Assembly (NCBI GenBank): GCA_028752905.1
Contig: JAQNBH010000009.1
Span: forward strand, 42,786,509-42,850,508
DNA from: Cladorhizidae sp. MBARI D1340-BT2
Taxonomy: Eukaryota; Porifera; Demospongiae; Poecilosclerida; Cladorhizidae
Reading direction: 5' to 3'
DNA length: 64,000 bases
The stretch's first letter is position 1. Every line of letters starts with the position of its first letter. This document shows positions 20,801 through 34,440 of the stretch, in pieces. The notes beneath the pieces were generated by a model that had not been told where the DNA came from, made no database searches, and worked only from the letters and a program-made list of their open reading frames with translations. A program made the position numbers and the translations under genes.

Positions 20801-23800
20801 GGTATTCTATGAAACTGAGTGCATGGTATTCTATGAAACTGAGTGCAGGATATTCTATGAAACTGAGTGCAGGATATTCTATGAAACTGAGTGCAGGATA
20901 TTCTATGAAACTGAGTGCAGGATATTCTATGAAACTGAGTGCAGGATATTCTATGAAACTGAGTGCAGGATATTCTATGAAACTGAGTGCAGGATATTCT
21001 ATGAAACTGAGTGCAGGGTATTCTATGAAACTGAGTGCAGGGTATTCTATGAAACTGAGTGCAGGGTATTCTATGAAACTGAGTTCTGGGTATTCTATGA
21101 AACTGAGTGCAGGATATTCTATGAAACTGAGTGCAGGATATTCTATGAAACTGAGTGCAGGGTATTCTATGAAACTGAGTGCAGGGTATTCTATGAAACT
21201 GAGTGCAGGGTATTCTATGAAACTGAGTGCAGGGTATTCTATGAAACTGAGTGCAGGATATTCTATGAAACTGAGTGCAGGGTATTCTATGAAACTGAGT
21301 TCTGGGTATTCTATGAAACTGAGTGCAGGGTATTCTATGAAACTGAGTTCTGGGTATTCTATGAAACTGAGTGCAGGGTATTCTATGAAACTTGGTGTAG
21401 GGTATTCTATTAAACTGAGTGCAGGGTATTCTATGAAACTGAGTGCAGGGTATTCTATTAAACTGAGTGCAGGGTATTCTATGAAACTGAGTGCAGGGTA
21501 TTCTATTAAACTGAGTGCAGGGTATTCTATGAAACTGAGTGCAGGGTATTCTATTAAACTGAGTGCAGGGTATTCTATGAAACTGAGTGCAGGGTATTCT
21601 ATGAAACTGAGTGCAGGGTATTCTATGAAACTGAGTGCATGGTATTCTATGAAACTGAGTGCAGGATATTCTATGAAACTTAGTGTAGGGTATTCTATTA
21701 AACAGAGTGCAGGGTATTCTATGAAACTGAGTGGAGGATATTCTATGAAACTGAGTGCACGGTATTCTATGAAACTGAGCGCAGGGTATTCTATGAAACT
21801 TAGTGTAGGGTATTCTATTAAACAGAGTGCAGGGTATTCTATGAAACTGAGTGGAGGATATTCTATGAAACTGAGTGCACGGTATTCTATGAAACTGAGT
21901 GCAGGATATTCTATGAAACTGAGTGCAGGATATTCTATGAAACTGAGTGCAGGGTATTCTATGAAACTGAGTGCAGGATATTCTATGAAACTGAGTGCAG
22001 GGTATTCTATGAAACTGAGTGCAGGGTATTCTATGAAACTGAGTGCAGGATATTCTATGAAACTGAGTGCAGGGTATTCTATGAAACTGAGTGCAGGATA
22101 TTCTATGAAACTGAGTGCAGGGTATTCTATGAAACTGAGTGCAGGGTATTCTATGAAACTGAGTTCTGGGTATTCTATGAAACTGAGTTCTGGGTATTCT
22201 ATGAAACTGAGTGCAGGGTATTCTATGAAACTGAGTGCAGGGTATTCTATGAAACTGAGTGCAGGGTATTCTATGAAACTGAGTGCAGGGTATTCTATGA
22301 AACTGAGTGCAGGGTATTCTATGAAACTGAGTGCAGGGTATTCTATGAAACTGAGTGCAGGATATTCTATGAAACTGAGTGCAGGGTATTCTATGAAACT
22401 GAGTGCAGGGTATTCTATGAAACTGAGTTCTGGGTATTCTATGAAACTGAGTTCTGGGTATTCTATGAAACTGAGTTCTGGGTATTCTATGAAACTGAGT
22501 GCAGGGTATTCTATGAAACTGAGTGCAGGGTATTCTATGAAACTGAGTGCAGGGTATTCTATGAAACTGAGTGCAGGGTATTCTATGAAACTGAGTGCAG
22601 GGTATTCTATGAAACTGAGTGCAGGGTATTCTATGAAACTGAGTGCAGGGTATTCTATGAAACTGAGTGCAGGGTATTCTATGAAACTGAGTGCAGGATA
22701 TTCTATGAAACTGAGTGCAGGGTATTCTATGAAACTGAGTGCAGGGTATTCTAAGTGCAGGGTATTCTATGAAACTGAGTGCAGGATATTCTATGAAACT
22801 GAGTGCAGGGTATTCTATGAAACTGAGTGCAGGATATTCTATGAAACTGAGTGCAGGATATTCTATGAAACTGAGTGCAGGGTATTCTATGAAACTGAGT
22901 GCAGGGTATTCTATGAAACTGAGTGCAGGGTATTCTATGAAACTGAGTGCAGGGTATTCTATGAAACTGAGTGCAGGATATTCTATGAAACTGAGTGCAG
23001 GGTATTCTATGAAACTGAGTGCAGGGTATTCTATGAAACTGAGTGCAGGGTATTCTATGAAACTGTGTGCAGGATATTCTATGAAACTTAGTGTAGGGTA
23101 TTCTATGAAACTGAGTGCAGGGTATTCTATGAAACTGAGTGCAGGGTATTCTATGAAACTGAGTGCAGGATATTCTATGAAACTTAGTGTAGGGTATTCT
23201 ATGAAACTGAGTGCAGGGTATTCTATGAAACTGAGTGCAGGGTATTCTATGAAACTGAGTGCAGGGTATTCTATGAAACTTAGTGTAGGGTATTCTATTA
23301 AACTGAGTGCAGGATATTCTATTAAACTGAGTGCAGGGTATTCTATGAAACTGAGTGCAGGGTATTCTATGAAACTGAGTGCAGGATATTCTATGAAACT
23401 GAGTGTAGGGTATTCTATGAAACTGAGTGCAGGGTATTCTATGAAACCGAGTGCAGGATATTCTATGAAACTGAGTGCAGGATATTCTATGAAACTGAGT
23501 GCAGGGTATTCTATGAAACTGAGTGCAGGGTATTCTATGAAACTGAGTGCAGGGTATTCTATGAAACTGAGTGCAGGATATTCTATGAAACTGAGTGCAG
23601 GGTATTCTATGAAACTGAGTGCAGGTATTCTATGAAACTGAGTGCAGGGTATTCTATGAAACTGAGTGCAGGGTATTCTATGAAACTGAGTGCAGGATAT
23701 TCTATGAAACTGAGTGCAGGGTATTCTATGAAACTGAGTGCAGGGTATTCTATGAAATTGAGTGCAGGGTATTCTATGAAACTGAGTGCACGGTATTCTA

Positions 23801-26800
23801 TGAAACTGAGTGCAGGGTATTCTATGAAACTGAGTGCAGGGTATTCTATGAAACTGAGTGCAGGGTATTCTATGAAACTGAGTGCAGGGTATTCTATGAA
23901 ACTGAGTGCAGGATATTCTATGAAACTGAGTGCAGGATATTCTATGAAACTGAGTGCAGGGTATTCTATGAAACTGAGTGCAGGGTATTCTATGAAACTG
24001 AGTGCAGGGTATTCTATGAAACTGAGTGCAGGGTATTCTATGAAACTGAGTGCAGGATATTCTATGAAACTGAGTGCAGGATATTCTATGAAACTGAGTG
24101 CAGGGTATTCTATGAAACTGAGTGCAGGGTATTCTATGAAACTGAGTGCAGGGTATTCTATGAAACTGAGTGCAGGGTATTCTATGAAACTTAGTGCAGG
24201 GTATTCTATGAAACTGAGTGCAGGATATTCTATGAAACTGAGTGCAGGGTATTCTATGAAACTGAGTGCAGGGTATTCTATGAAACTGAGTGCAGGGTAT
24301 TCTATGAAACTGAGTGCAGGGTATTCTATGAAACTGAGTGCATGGTATTCTATGAAACTGAGTGCAGGGTATTCTATGAAACTGAGTGCATGGTATTCTA
24401 TGAAACTGAGTGCAGGGTATTCTATGAAACTGAGTGCAGGATATTCTATGAAACTGAGTGCAGGATATTCTATGAAACTTAATGCATGGTATTCTATGAA
24501 ACTGAGTGCAGGGTATTCTATGAAACTGAGTGCAGGGTATTCTATGAAACTGAGTGCAGGGTATTCTATAAAACTGAGTGCAGGATATTCTATGAAACTG
24601 AATGCAGGGTATTCTATGAAACTGAGTGCAGGGTATTCTATGAAACTGAGTGCAGGATATTCTATGAAACTTAATGCATGGTATTCTATGAAACTGAGTG
24701 CAGGGTATTCTATGAAACTGAGTGCAGGGTATTCTATGAAACTGAGTGCAGGGTATTCTATGAAACTGAGTGCAGGATATTCTATGAAACTGAGTACAGG
24801 ATATTCTATGAAACTGAGTGCAGGGTATTCTATGAAACTGAGTGCAGGATATTCTATGAAACTGAGTGCAGGATATTCTATGAAACTGAGTGCAGGATAT
24901 TCTATGAAACTGAGTGTAGGATATTCTATGAAACTGAGTGCAGGGTATTCTATTAAACAGAGTGCAGGGTATTCTATTAAACAGAGTGCAGGGTATTCTA
25001 TGAAACTGAGTGCACGGTATTCTATGAAACTGAGTGCAGGGTATTCTATGAAACTGAGTGCAGGATATTCTATTAAACAGAGTGCAGGGTATTCTATTAA
25101 ACAGAGTGCAGGGTATTCTATGAAACTGAGTGCACGGTATTCTATGAAACTGAGTGCAGGATATTCTATGAAACTGAGTGCAGGGTATTCTATGAAACTT
25201 AGTGTAGGGTATTCTATTAAACTGAGTGCAGGGTATTCTATGAAACTGAGTGCAGGGTATTCTATGAAACTGAGTGCAGGAAACTCGAGTGCAGGGTATT
25301 CTATGAAACTGAGTGCAGGGTATTCTATGAAACTTAGTGTAGGGTATTCTATGAAACTGAGTGCAGGATATTCTATGAAACTTAGTGCAGTGTATTCTAT
25401 GAAACTGAGTGCAGGGTATTCTATGAAACTGAGTGCAGGGTATTCTATTAAACAGAGTGCAGGGTATTCTATGAAACTGAGTGGAGGATATTCTATGAAA
25501 CTGAGTGCACGGTATTCTATGAAACTGAGCGCAGGGTATTCTATGAAACTTAGTGTAGGGTATTCTATTAAACAGAGTGCAGGGTATTCTATGAAACTGA
25601 GTGGAGGATATTCTATGAAACTGAGTGCACGGTATTCTATGAAACTGAGTGCAGGATATTCTATGAAACTGAGTGCAGGGTATTCTATGAAACTGAGTGC
25701 AGGATATTCTATGAAACTGAGTGCAGGGTATTCTATGAAACTGAGTGCAGGGTATTCTATGAAACTGAGTGCAGGGTATTCTATGAAACTGAGTGCAGGG
25801 TATTCTATGAAACTGAGTGCAGGATATTCTATGAAACTGAGTGCAGGGTATTCTATGAAACTGAGTGCAGGATATTCTATGAAACTGAGTGCAGGGTATT
25901 CTATGAAACTGAGTGCAGGGTATTCTATGAAACTGAGTTCTGGGTATTCTATGAAACTGAGTTCTGGGTATTCTATGAAACTGAGTGCAGGTATTCTATG
26001 AAACTGAGTGCAGGGTATTCTATGAAACTGAGTGTAGGGTATTCTATTAAACTGAGTGCAGGGTATTCTATGAAACTTAGTGTAGGGTATTCTATGAAAC
26101 TGAGTGCAGGGTATTCTATGAAACTGAGTGCAGGGTATTCTATGAAACTGAGTGCACGGTATATTCTATGAAACTGAGTGCAGGGTATTCTATGAAACTG
26201 AGTGCAGGGTATTCTATGAAACTGAGTGCACGGTATATTCTATGAAACTGAGTGCAGGGTATTCTATGAAACTGAGTGCAGGGTATTCTATGAAACTGAG
26301 TGCAGGGTATTCTATGAAACTGAGTGCAGGATATTCTATGAAACTGAGTGCAGGGTATTCTATGAAACTGAGTGCAGGGTATTCTATGAAACTGAGTGCA
26401 CGGTATTCTATGAAACTGAGTGCAGGGTATTCTATTAAACAGAGTGCAGGGTATTCTATGAAACTGAGTGTAGGATATTCTATGAAACTGAGTGCAGGGT
26501 ATTCTATGAAACTGAGTGCAGGATATTCTATGAAACTTAGTGTAGGGTATTCTATGAAACTGAGTGCAGGATATTCTATGAAACTGAGTGCAGGGTATTC
26601 TATGAAACTGAGTGCAGGGTATTCTATGAAACTGAGTGCAGGGTATTCTATGAAACTGAGTGCAGGATATTCTATGAAACTGAGTGCAGGATATTCTATG
26701 AAACTGAGTGCAGGGTATTCTATGAAACTGAGTGCAGGGTATTCTATGAAACTGAGTGCAGGGTATTCTATGAAACTGAGTGCAGGGTATTCTATGAAAC

Positions 26801-29800
26801 TGAGTGCAGGGTATTCTATGAAACTGAGTGCAGGGTATTCTATTAAACAGAGTGCAGGGTATTCTATGAAACTGAGTGCAGGGTATTCTATGAAACTGAG
26901 TGCAGGGTATTCTATGAAACTGAGTGCAGGATATTCTATGAAACTGAGTGCAGGGTATTCTATGAAACTGAGTGCAGGGTATTCTATGAAACTGAGTGCA
27001 CGGTATTCTATGAAACTGAGTGCAGGGTATTCTATTAAACAGAGTGCAGGGTATTCTATGAAACTGAGTGTAGGATATTCTATGAAACTGAGTGCAGGGT
27101 ATTCTATGAAACTGAGTGCAGGATATTCTATGAAACTTAGTGTAGGGTATTCTATGAAACTGAGTGCAGGATATTCTATGAAACTGAGTGCAGGGTATTC
27201 TATGAAACTGAGTGCAGGGTATTCTATGAAACTGAGTGCAGGGTATTCTATGAAACTGAGTGCAGGGTATTCTATGAAACTGAGTGCAGGGTATTCTATG
27301 AAACTGAGTGCAGGGTATTCTATGAAACTGAGTTCTGGGTATTCTATGAAACTGAGTTCTGGGTATTCTATGAAACTGAGTGCAGGTATTCTATGAAACT
27401 GAGTGCAGGGTATTCTATGAAACTGAGTGCAGGGTATTCTATGAAACTGAGTGCAGGATATTCTATGAAACTGAGTGTAGGGTATTCTATGAAACTGAGT
27501 GTAGGGTATTCTATGAAACTGAGTGCAGGGTATTCTATGAAACTGAGTGCAGGGTATTCTATGAAACTGAGTGCACGGTATTCTATGAAACTGAGTGCAG
27601 GGTATTCTATTAAACAGAGTGCAGGGTATTCTATGAAACTGAGTGTAGGATATTCTATGAAACTGAGTGCAGGGTATTCTATGAAACTGAGTGCAGGATA
27701 TTCTATGAAACTTAGTGTAGGGTATTCTATGAAACTGAGTGCAGGGTATTCTATGAAACTGAGTGCACGGTATTCTATGAAACTGAGTGCAGGGTATTCT
27801 ATGAAACTTAGTGTAGGGTATTCTATGAAACTGAGTGCAGGGTATTCTATGAAACTGAGTGCAGGTATTCTATGAAACTGAGTGCAGGGTATTCTATGAA
27901 ACTGAGTGTAGGGTATTCTATGAAACTGAGTGCAGGGTATTCTATGAAACTGAGTGCAGGGTATTCTATGAAACTGAGTGCAGGATATTCTATGAAACTG
28001 AGTGCAGGATATTCTATGAAACTGAGTGCACGGTATTCTATGAAACTGAGTTCAGGGTATTCTATGAAACTGAGTGCAGGGTATTCTATGAAACTGAGTG
28101 CAGGGTATTCTATGAAACTGAGTGCACGGTATATTCTATGAAACTGAGTGCAGGGTATTCTATGAAACTTAGTGTAGGGTATTCTATGAAACTGAGTGCA
28201 GGGTATTCTATGAAACTGAGTGCAGGGTATTCTATGAAACTGAGTGCAGGGTATTCTATGAAACTGAGTGCAGGGTATTCTATGAAACTGAGTGCAGGGT
28301 ATTCTATGAAACTGAGTGCAGGGTATTCTATGAAACTGAGTGCAGGGTATTCTATGAAACTGAGTGCAGGGTATTCTATGAAACTGAGTGCAGGATATTC
28401 TATGAAACTGAGTGCAGGGTATTCTATGAAACTGAGTGCAGGGTATTCTAAGTGCAGGGTATTCTATGAAACTGAGTGCAGGATATTCTATGAAACTGAG
28501 TGCAGGGTATTCTATGAAACTGAGTGCAGGATATTCTATGAAACTGAGTGCAGGATATTCTATGAAACTGAGTGCAGGGTATTCTATGAAACTGAGTGCA
28601 GGGTATTCTATGAAACTGAGTGCAGGGTATTCTATGAAACTGAGTGCAGGGTATTCTATGAAACTGAGTGCAGGATATTCTATGAAACTGAGTGCAGGGT
28701 ATTCTATGAAACTGAGTGCAGGGTATTCTATGAAACTGAGTGCAGGGTATTCTATGAAACTGTGTGCAGGGTATTCTATGAAACTGAGTGCAGGGTATTC
28801 TATGAAACTGAGTGCAGGGTATTCTATGAAACTGAGTGCAGGGTATTCTATGAAACTGAGTGCAGGGTATTCTATGAAACTGAGTGTAGAGTATTCTATG
28901 AAACTGAGTGCAGGGTATTCTATGAAACTGAGTGCAGGGTATTCTATGAAACTTAGTGTAGGGTATTCTATGAAACTGAGTGCATGGTATTCTATGAAAC
29001 TGAGTGCAGGATATTCTATGAAACTGAGTGCAGGATATTCTATGAAACTGAGTGCAGGATATTCTATGAAACTGAGTGCAGGGTATTCTATAAAACTGAG
29101 TGCAGGGTATTCTATGAAACTGAGTGCAGGATATTCTATGAAACTGAGTGCATGGTATTCTATGTAACTGAGTGCAGGGTATTCTATGAAACTGAGTGCA
29201 GGGTATTCTATGAAACTGAGTGCAGGGTATTCTATGAAACTGAGTGCAGGATATTCTATGAAACTGAGTGCAGGGTATTCTATGAAACTGAGTGCAGGGT
29301 ATTCTATGAAACTGAGTGCAGGGTATTCTATGAAACTGAGTGCAGGGTATTCTATGAAACTGAGTGCATGGTATTCTATGAAACTGAGTGCAGGATATTC
29401 TATGAAACTGAGTGCAGGATATTCTATGAAACTGAGTGCAGGATATTCTATGAAACTGAGTGCAGGATATTCTATGAAACTGAGTGCAGGATATTCTATG
29501 AAACTGAGTGCAGGATATTCTATGAAACTGAGTGCAGGGTATTCTATGAAACTGAGTGCAGGGTATTCTATGAAACTGAGTGCAGGATATTCTATGAAAC
29601 TGAGTGCAGGATATTCTATTAAACAGAGTGCAGGGTATTCTATGAAACTGAGTGCAGGATATTCTATGAAACTGAGTGCAGGGTATTCTATGAAACTGAC
29701 TGCAGGGTATTCTATGAAACTGAGTGCAGGATATTCTATGAAACTGAGTGCAGGATATTCTATGAAACTGAGTTCTATGAAACTGAGTGCAGGATATTCT

Positions 29801-32313
29801 ATGAAACTGAGTGCAGGATATTCTATGAAACTGAGTGCAGGGTATTCTATGAAACTGAGTGCAGGGTATTCTATGAAACTGAGTTCTATGAAACTGAGTG
29901 CAAGATATTCTATGAAACTGAGTGCAGGATATTCTATGAAACTGAGTTCTATGAAACTGAGTGCAGGGTATTCTATGAAACTGAGTGCAGGATATTCAAT
30001 GAAACTGAGTGCAGGGTATTCTATGAAACTGAGTGCAGGATATTCTATGAAACTGAGTGCAGGGTATTCTATGAAACTGAGTGCAGGGTATTCTATGAAA
30101 CTGAGTGCAGGGTATTCTATGAAACTCAGTGCAGGGTATTCTATGAAACTGAGTGCAGGGTATTCTATGAAACTGAGTGCAGGATATTCTATGAAACTGA
30201 GTGCAGGGTATATATTCTATGAAACTGAGTGCAGGGTATTCTATGAAACTGAGTGCAGGGTATTCTATGAAACTGAGTGCAGGGTATTCTATGAAACTGA
30301 GTGCAGGGTATTCTATGAAACTGAGTGCAGGGTATTCTATGAAACTGAGTGCAGGGTATTCTAAGTGCAGGGTATTCTATGAAACTGAGTGCAGGATATT
30401 CTATGAAACTGAGTGCAGGGTATTCTATGAAACTGAGTGCAGGGTATTCTATGAAACTGAGTGCAGGATATTCTATGAAACTGAGTGCAGGGTATTCTAT
30501 GAAACTGAGTGCAGGGTATTCTATGAAACTGAGTGCAGGGTATTCTATGAAACTGAGTGCAGGATATTCTATGAAACTGAGTGCAGGGTATTCTATGAAA
30601 CTGAGTGCAGGGTATTCTATGAAACTGAGTGCAGGGTATTCTATGAAACTGAGTGCAAGGTATTCTATGAAACTGAGTGCAGGGTATTCTATGAAACTGA
30701 GTGCAGGGTATTCTATGAAACTGAGTGCAGGATATTCTATGAAACTGAGTGCAGGGTATTCTATGAAACTGAGTGCAGGATATTCTATGAAACTGAGTGC
30801 AGGATATTCTATGAAACTGAGTGCAGGGTATTCTATGAAACTGAGTGCAGGGTATTCTATGAAACTGAGTGCAGGGTATTCTATGAAACTGAGTGCAGGG
30901 TATTCTATGAAACTGAGTGCAGGGTATTCTATGAAACTGAATGCAGGGTATTCTATGAAACTGAGTGCAGGATATTCTATGAAACTTAGTGCAGGGTATT
31001 CTATGAAACTGAGTGCAGGGTATTCTATGAAACTGAGTGCAGGGTATTCTATGAAACTGAGTGCAGGGTATTCTATGAAACTGAGTGCAGGATATTCTAT
31101 GAAACTGAGTGCAGGGTATTCTATGAAACTGAGTGCAGGGTATTCTATGAAACTGAGTGCAGGGTATTCTATGAAACTGAGTGCACGGTATTCTATGAAA
31201 CTGAGTGCACGGTATTCTATGAAACTGAGTGCAGGGTATTCTATGAAACTGAGTGCAGGGTATTCTATGAAACTGAGTGCAGGGTATTCTATGAAACTGA
31301 GTGTAGAGTATTCTATGAAACTGAGTGCAGGATATTCTATGAAACTGAGTGCACGGTATTCTATGAAACTGAGTGCAGGGTATTCTATGAAACGGTATTC
31401 TATGAAACTGAGTGCAGGATATTCTTTGAAACTGAGTGCACGGTATTCTATGAAACTGAGTGCAGGGTATTCTATGAAACTGAGTGCAGGATATTCTATG
31501 AAACTGAGTGCAGGGTATTCTATGAAACTGAGTGCAGAGTATTCTATGAAACTGAGTGCAGGATATTCTATGAAACTGAGTGCAGGATATTCTATGAAAT
31601 TGAGTGCAGGGTATTCTATGAAACTGAGTGCAGGATATTCCATGAAACTGAGTGCAGGATATTCCATGAAACTGAGTGCAGGGTATTCCATGAAACTGAG
31701 TGCACGGTATTCTATGAAACTGAGTGCAGGGTATTCTATGAAACTGAGTGCAGGGTATTCTATGAAACTGAGTGCAGGATATTCTATGAAACTGAGTGCA
31801 GGGTATTCTATGAAACTGAGTGCAGGGTATTCTATGAAACTGAGTGCAGGATATTCTATGAAACTGAGTGCAGGATATTCTATGAAACTGAGTGCAGGGT
31901 ATTCTATGAAACTGAGTGCAGGGTATTCTATGAAACTGAGTGCAGGGTATTCTATGAAACTGAGTGCAGGGTATTCTATGAAACTGAGTGCAGGGTATTC
32001 TATGAAACTGAGTGCAGGGTATTCTATGAAACTGAGTGCAGGATATTCTATGAAACTGAGTGCAGGATATTCTATGAAACTGAGTGCAGGCTATTCTATG
32101 AAACTGAGTGCAGGATATTCTATGAAACTGAGTGCACGGTATTCTATGAAACTGAGTGCAGGGTATTCTATGAAACTGAGTGCAGGATATTCTATGAAAC
32201 TGAGTGCAGGGTATTCTATGAAACTGAGTGCAGGGTATTCTATGAAACTGAGTGCAGGATATTCTATGAAACTGAGTGCAGGATATTCTATGAAACTGAG
32301 TGCAGGGTATTCT
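17850..32313. repeat. Giant 24-bp satellite, about 600 units
   Basis: An uninterrupted 14.5-kb tandem array whose 24-bp unit contains TATTCTATGAAACTGAG then TGCAGGG or TGCAGGA. Common variants are TGCACGG, TGCATGG, TTCTGGG in place of TGCAGGG, CTTAGTGTAGGG, and ATTAAACAG in place of ATGAAACTG. Rare length changes (for example near 19446, 19495, 19788, 22752, 25280, 29775 and 31395) shift the frame. Two + frames (MKLSAGYS, FYETECRV) and one minus frame (PALSFIEY) are open for hundreds of codons because 24 is divisible by three. No promoter, splice context or non-repeat domain supports translation, so these are not called as genes. Confidence 0.98.
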
Positions 32314-32525
32314 GACAGTGCAATGTGTTCTGAGTGCAGTCTGTTCTAATTAAGTGCAGTAAGTGCAGTCTGTTCAAAGGTTTTCTTTTTAATTTGACGG
32401 TGAAAGTTGACAGGTGAAAGACATATATATGTATGCATGTGAAGGCTTACAGATAAAATGAAATCATGTGTACAGGTATTGTACAGTTAGTATCCTACAA
32501 TAGAAGTTGCCATATTTGTTGAGAG

Positions 32526-32988
32526 CTAAATTTGGACCAAATGTTTCTTGCATCCTTCAGGCTCTGATGCAGACATGTAGCTTCTATTGCCTCCCTTCTC
32601 CTCTTCCTCCAAGAGATAAGGTGCACCATCGATACTCATCTCCCTCTCCTCTCTGTCCATTCGTTGAAAAGTGGCATTAGTAAAACCCGACCCCTCCTTC
32701 GTTTTCCTTGTCTCTCGTCTTACACTGATCAGCGTCCGCCTCTTCTTCTTCTTTCCAGTGCTTGCCGAGGATCCTTTACTGGCCATGACTACCTTTGATG
32801 TCCCTGTGCCAGCGTCGTTACCACTGGTATCAGTCTCATAATTATTGCAGTCCAAGACTTGACCACCATGAAGGGCACAGAGAGGTCTCCCTTGAGGTAT
32901 TCTTCATAGCTGCAGTCGTGATCAGTTTCATTCTCAGACTGTGAAATCCAACACAGTCTCTGCCGTTTCTCTTGTGTAAACGGTGTCA
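32526..32988 (-). pseudogene. Tyrosine-kinase-like gene relic, C-terminal tail
   Basis: Reading on the minus strand after the kinase C-lobe segment, two overlapping frames continue. One runs from about 32990 to 32789 (SENETDHDCSYEEYLKGDLS), and then a basic, Ser/Lys/Glu-rich frame runs down to a stop at 32526 (SSASTGKKKKRR, then LEEEEKGG). The change of frame near 32830-32860 needs an indel or an unrecognised intron. The composition suits a cytoplasmic tail behind a kinase domain. No known domain is visible. Confidence 0.4.
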
Positions 32989-33228
32989 TCAACAGAGGAG
33001 AGGAGGTTGGATTGTTCCACCGTTCCCCATGGACTTCTGTGGAGGATCTTCCTGGAGTGCATGTTGGGGGAGAGCACGCAGTCCATCATCAGTGATGTAT
33101 CCCAGTGTGGTGCAGTCCTTGGTGGCCTTGAGAATAATGTGGCGTGTGGGCTTCTCTGTGAGGTGGGCCAGGTCTCCAATGATTGTGGTAAATTAGGGGT
33201 GCTCTGTAGGAACAAACTGCCAGCAGCG
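32987..33228 (-). pseudogene. Kinase C-lobe exon with in-frame stop
   Basis: A CT-rich tract and TTGCAG acceptor precede an exon starting at 33228 on the minus strand. It reads RCWQFVPTEHP, a stop TAA (33195-33193), then FTTIIGDLAHLTE. This matches the end of a tyrosine-kinase domain (subdomain XI, usually CW..xP..RPxF..I...L). A stop sits exactly where the conserved Arg-Pro neighbour should be, while the rest of the 80-codon frame is open to 32987. One substitution or a one-base indel explains it. Either the gene is dead or the assembly carries an error. Confidence 0.6.
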
Positions 33229-33505
33229 CTGCAACAGGAAGGAAGTAAGGAGAGAGGGGACAGAGGAGAGAGGAGAGAGGGAACAGAGGAGAGAAGAGGG
33301 AGAAGATTAGGATCGAAAATTGGATATTTTAAAAAGGGATGCATGGATGGGTGGAGAGAAGATTGAAAGTGTGGGAGGGAGATGAGTGTGTATGTTAGTA
33401 GGAGAGGGAATTTGAAAATGGAAAGAGACGAGTGAAGAATTTTCAGGGAGGAGAAAGTATGGAAGACTGAAAGTTACCACATCTGCACACATTTCTAATT
33501 TTAGT

Positions 33506-34440
33506 GGATCTACTCACAGTTCATTGCTGAAGCTGGTGAGGAACTTTGGGTGATAATTACAGGGTCTACTCACAGTTCATTGCTGAAGCTGGTGAGGAAC
33601 TTTGGGTGATAATTACAGGGCCTACTCACAGTTCATTGCTGAAGCTGGTGAGGAACTTTGGGTGATAATTACAGGGTCTACTCACAGTTCATTTGCTGAA
33701 GCTGGTGAGGAACTTTGGGTGATAATTACAGGGTCTACTCACAGTTCATTGCTGAAGCTGGTGAGGAACTTTGGGTGATAATTACAGGGTCTACTCACAG
33801 TTCATTTGCTGAAGCTGGTGAGGAACTTTGGGTGATAATTACAGGGTCTACTCACAGTTCATTTGCTGAAGCTAGTGAGGAACTTTGGGTGATAATTACA
33901 GGGTCTACTCACAGTTCATTGCTGAAGCTGGTGGGTGATAATTACAGGGCCTACTCACAGTTCATTGCTGAAGCTGGTGAGGATCTTTGGGTGATAATTA
34001 CAGGGCCTACTCACAGTTCATTGCTGAAGCTGGTGAGGAACTTTGGGTGATAATTACAGGGTCTACTCACAGTTCATTGCTGAAGCTGGTGAGGAACTTT
34101 GGGTGATAATTACAGGGTCTACTCACAGTTCATTGCTGAAGCTGGTGAGGAACTTTGGGTGATAATTACAGGGTCTACTCACAGTTCATTTGCTGAAGCT
34201 GGTGAGGAACTTTGGGTGATAATTGATAATTACAGGGTCTACTCACAGTTCATTGCTGAAGCTGGTGAGGAACTTTGGGTGATAATTACAGGGTCTACTC
34301 ACAGTTCATTGCTGAAGCTGGTGAGGAACTTTGGGTGATAATTACAGGGTCTACTCACAGTTCATTTGCTGAAGCTGGTAAGGAACTTTGGGTGATAATT
34401 ACAGAGTCTACTCAGTTCATTGCTGAAGCTGATGAGGAAC
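33506..34440. repeat. 56-bp array made of a kinase exon end plus splice donor
   Basis: About 17 units of 56 bp containing CATTGCTGAAGCTGGTGAGG and TGATAATTACAGGGTCTACT. On the minus strand each unit reads CCAAAGTTCCTCACCAGC...AATGAACT followed by GTGAGTAGACC, which matches the 3' end of the adjoining kinase exon (34441-34661) and its donor. The array therefore amplified an exon-intron junction. Confidence 0.95.

Noticed and set aside
17854..32349. Open frames up to 976 codons (MKLSAGYS and FYETECRV on +, PALSFIEY on minus).
   Set aside because: They exist because the 24-bp unit is divisible by three and lacks stops in three frames. Both strands are open at once, there is no non-repeat domain, and length changes shift frames at random.
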